Source: Ustilago trichophora (Eukaryota > Basidiomycota > Ustilaginomycetes > Ustilaginales > Ustilaginaceae). Taken from it: 64,000 nucleotides of DNA. Position numbers and translations under genes: made by a program. Shown here one piece after another: positions 62,829 through 64,000 of the stretch; positions within the stretch are counted from its first letter, which is position 1; each line of letters starts with the position of its first letter. The DNA is taken from NCBI GenBank assembly GCA_900323505.1, contig OOIN01000043.1:496001-560000 (forward strand), read 5' to 3'. The notes beneath the pieces were generated by a model, which saw only the letters and a program-made list of their open reading frames with translations, was not told the origin of the DNA and did not search any database.

Positions 62829-62947
62829 CCCCACCTCTAACTTATCGCACACACCACAACGACACAAGCAAATTTAGCATCACAATTTCACCAAGCAAAT
62901 AGCATAGTATACCCCTTTCACATTTTCAATTTACCCTTTAGTGTGTT

Positions 62948-64000
62948 TTAGGCTGTGGGCTTCTTCCTCCTCTTGACACTAAGCATTGTGGTTGTCGTGG
63001 CACCGGTCGCGTTGGAAGCAGTCATCGTCGCTTGATCATTCGTCTTTGACTTTGCCTCTTCTTCCAACTTGGCTTTTTCCAACTGTTGCTTGGTTGGTCC
63101 TTTGAGCAGGATATCTGTCCAAATGAGACCTTGACCTATCAATCCTTCTGCCTCTTTTGCTTGGACGGGTAAGAACTGTGAGACTCCGCCTTTGCGTCTG
63201 ACCTCGCGATCAACACCCTGTGCCCAGGCTTGGGTAAGCGTACGTGCGAGCGAAATCTTATTCCACTCACAGGTGTCCTTCATGAGTGATTTAAATACCA
63301 GATCGGAAAGCACTTTGTACGGTAAAGAGAGCGGTTGTCGCTCCACCATGCAAGTCGACAAAGAAGAAGAAGAGGAAGAAGGTTGGCGGGTAAACAGGAT
63401 CACGAGGACGCCGACGGCGTTGCCGGAACAACATTCTTGTCGAAAAGCCATACGCTCCCAGAACTCGTCAATGGGCAGATCGTCCATGGCGCAACGCTCG
63501 CGAGTGAGCGCGCGAAGGGTTACTAGGGGAATGGTGGTGGTGGTGGTGGTGGTGGTGGAAGGGGTAAAGGTGGAGTTGTCGGTCTTGGCTCGTTTAGACT
63601 CCTTTTCGTCCTCTTTTGAATGGTCGGATTCTTCTACGGTGCGCTTCTTAATCCCATCCTCACTCGTCTTGAGTTTGACAACATCGATCCCGTTCGCCTT
63701 CTCTTCCTTGGTTACATCCGTCTCCTTCTCTTGGGCACCCTTCTTCTTCCAGCCACTATGTTCGTGCGCATCTCTAGCCATCTCATCCAAGAACCTCGTC
63801 TTTGGATCGTCCGAGAAATGCGGCATTAGCGTTGGTACAGATCTGACTTTTCTTGGATCATACTCTCCTTGCTCATCCTCCACCACCCCCGCATTCCCTT
63901 TGTTGCCTCTTACGAAGCTCGAATTCCTCCAGTGCAGCGGCAACGGCGGTAGATCGGCCTCAGAACAACTTGCCCCCACTGAGCTGTACGGATGGCCATA
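62948..64000 (-). CDS. RTT109: Rtt109-type histone acetyltransferase, N-terminus beyond window edge
   Basis: The frame is open from the right window edge to the TAA at 62950-62948, giving 350 visible residues; the first ATG is not in the window. Landmarks of the fungal Rtt109/KAT11 family are TLMPHFSDDPKTRFLDEMARDA and EFWERMAFRQECCSGNAVGVLVILF, separated by a Lys/Glu/Ser/Thr-rich loop with a run of nine Thr, a position where fungal Rtt109 proteins also have a variable insert. In yeast Rtt109 acetylates newly made histone H3 on Lys56 with the chaperone Vps75 or Asf1, supporting replication-coupled nucleosome assembly and genome stability. A Lys-rich end (VKRRKKPTA) is probably a nuclear signal. 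The catalytic N-terminal half is outside. The call is good but based on the C-terminal half. Confidence 0.88.
   Translation of the reverse strand, partial: YGHPYSSVGASCSEADLPPLPLHWRNSSFVRGNKGNAGVVEDEQGEYDPRKVRSVPTLMPHFSDDPKTRFLDEMARDAHEHSGWKKKGAQEKETDVTKEEKANGIDVVKLKTSEDGIKKRTVEESDHSKEDEKESKRAKTDNSTFTPSTTTTTTTTIPLVTLRALTRERCAMDDLPIDEFWERMAFRQECCSGNAVGVLVILFTRQPSSSSSSLSTCMVERQPLSLPYKVLSDLVFKSLMKDTCEWNKISLARTLTQAWAQGVDREVRRKGGVSQFLPVQAKEAEGLIGQGLIWTDILLKGPTKQQLEKAKLEEEAKSKTNDQATMTASNATGATTTTMLSVKRRKKPTA

Overview
The window is nuclear DNA of a basidiomycete fungus, most likely a smut (Ustilaginales: Ustilago, Sporisorium or a close relative). Protein families, mostly intronless long ORFs, short introns (87-238 nt, plus one of 268 nt) with GTAAGT/GTGAGT-type donors, Ser/Ala/Gln-rich low-complexity proteins and many CT/GA microsatellites all fit. 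There is no operon structure, CRISPR array, prophage, recognisable transposon or convincing tRNA. The species cannot be fixed from the sequence alone.

Layout, left to right: the 3' end of a pyroglutamyl-peptidase-like gene (cut by the window edge); a Ser-rich protein with one C-terminal membrane segment; a very large Nak1/Kic1-type germinal-centre kinase (minus); CDP-diacylglycerol synthase CDS1 (minus, one intron); a 4.3 kb gene-poor gap; a highly expressed-looking Ala/Glu-rich protein; a Gln-rich forkhead factor (minus); a 3.1 kb gap; a membrane-anchored ubiquitin protease; a zinc-finger/J-domain cochaperone (minus); LAS1; a three-exon prothymosin-like acidic protein followed by a 108-bp tandem repeat; a putative myristoylated papain-fold-like protein (minus); a Faf1-like ribosome-biogenesis protein (minus) divergent from PET127; ribosomal protein eL6 (minus); a 3 kb gap; THI4 (three exons) convergent with exportin-T LOS1; a 4.2 kb gap; an HSF-domain factor convergent with PRP6; derlin (three exons) divergent from MPO1-like; and an N-terminal-glutamine amidase (NTAQ1) convergent with RTT109, which runs off the right edge.

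Most genes are housekeeping and unrelated. Loose themes are ribosome production (LAS1, FAF1-like, eL6), protein quality control and degradation (USP, J-protein, derlin, NTAQ1) and ER lipid metabolism (CDS1, MPO1-like). Housekeeping genes sit 100-600 bp apart, whereas long gaps lie upstream of the forkhead, HSF, THI4/eL6 and Ala/Glu-rich genes, which suggests large regulatory regions there. These gaps also carry a recurring TACAG/CTGTA pentanucleotide that forms perfect palindromes, the most unusual non-coding signal seen. No clearly new multi-gene system was found; the best candidates for novelty are the pentanucleotide palindromes, the acidic gene with its poly-C leader and duplicated tail, the HSF factor with its domain at the C-terminus, and the Cys-to-Ser papain-like protein.
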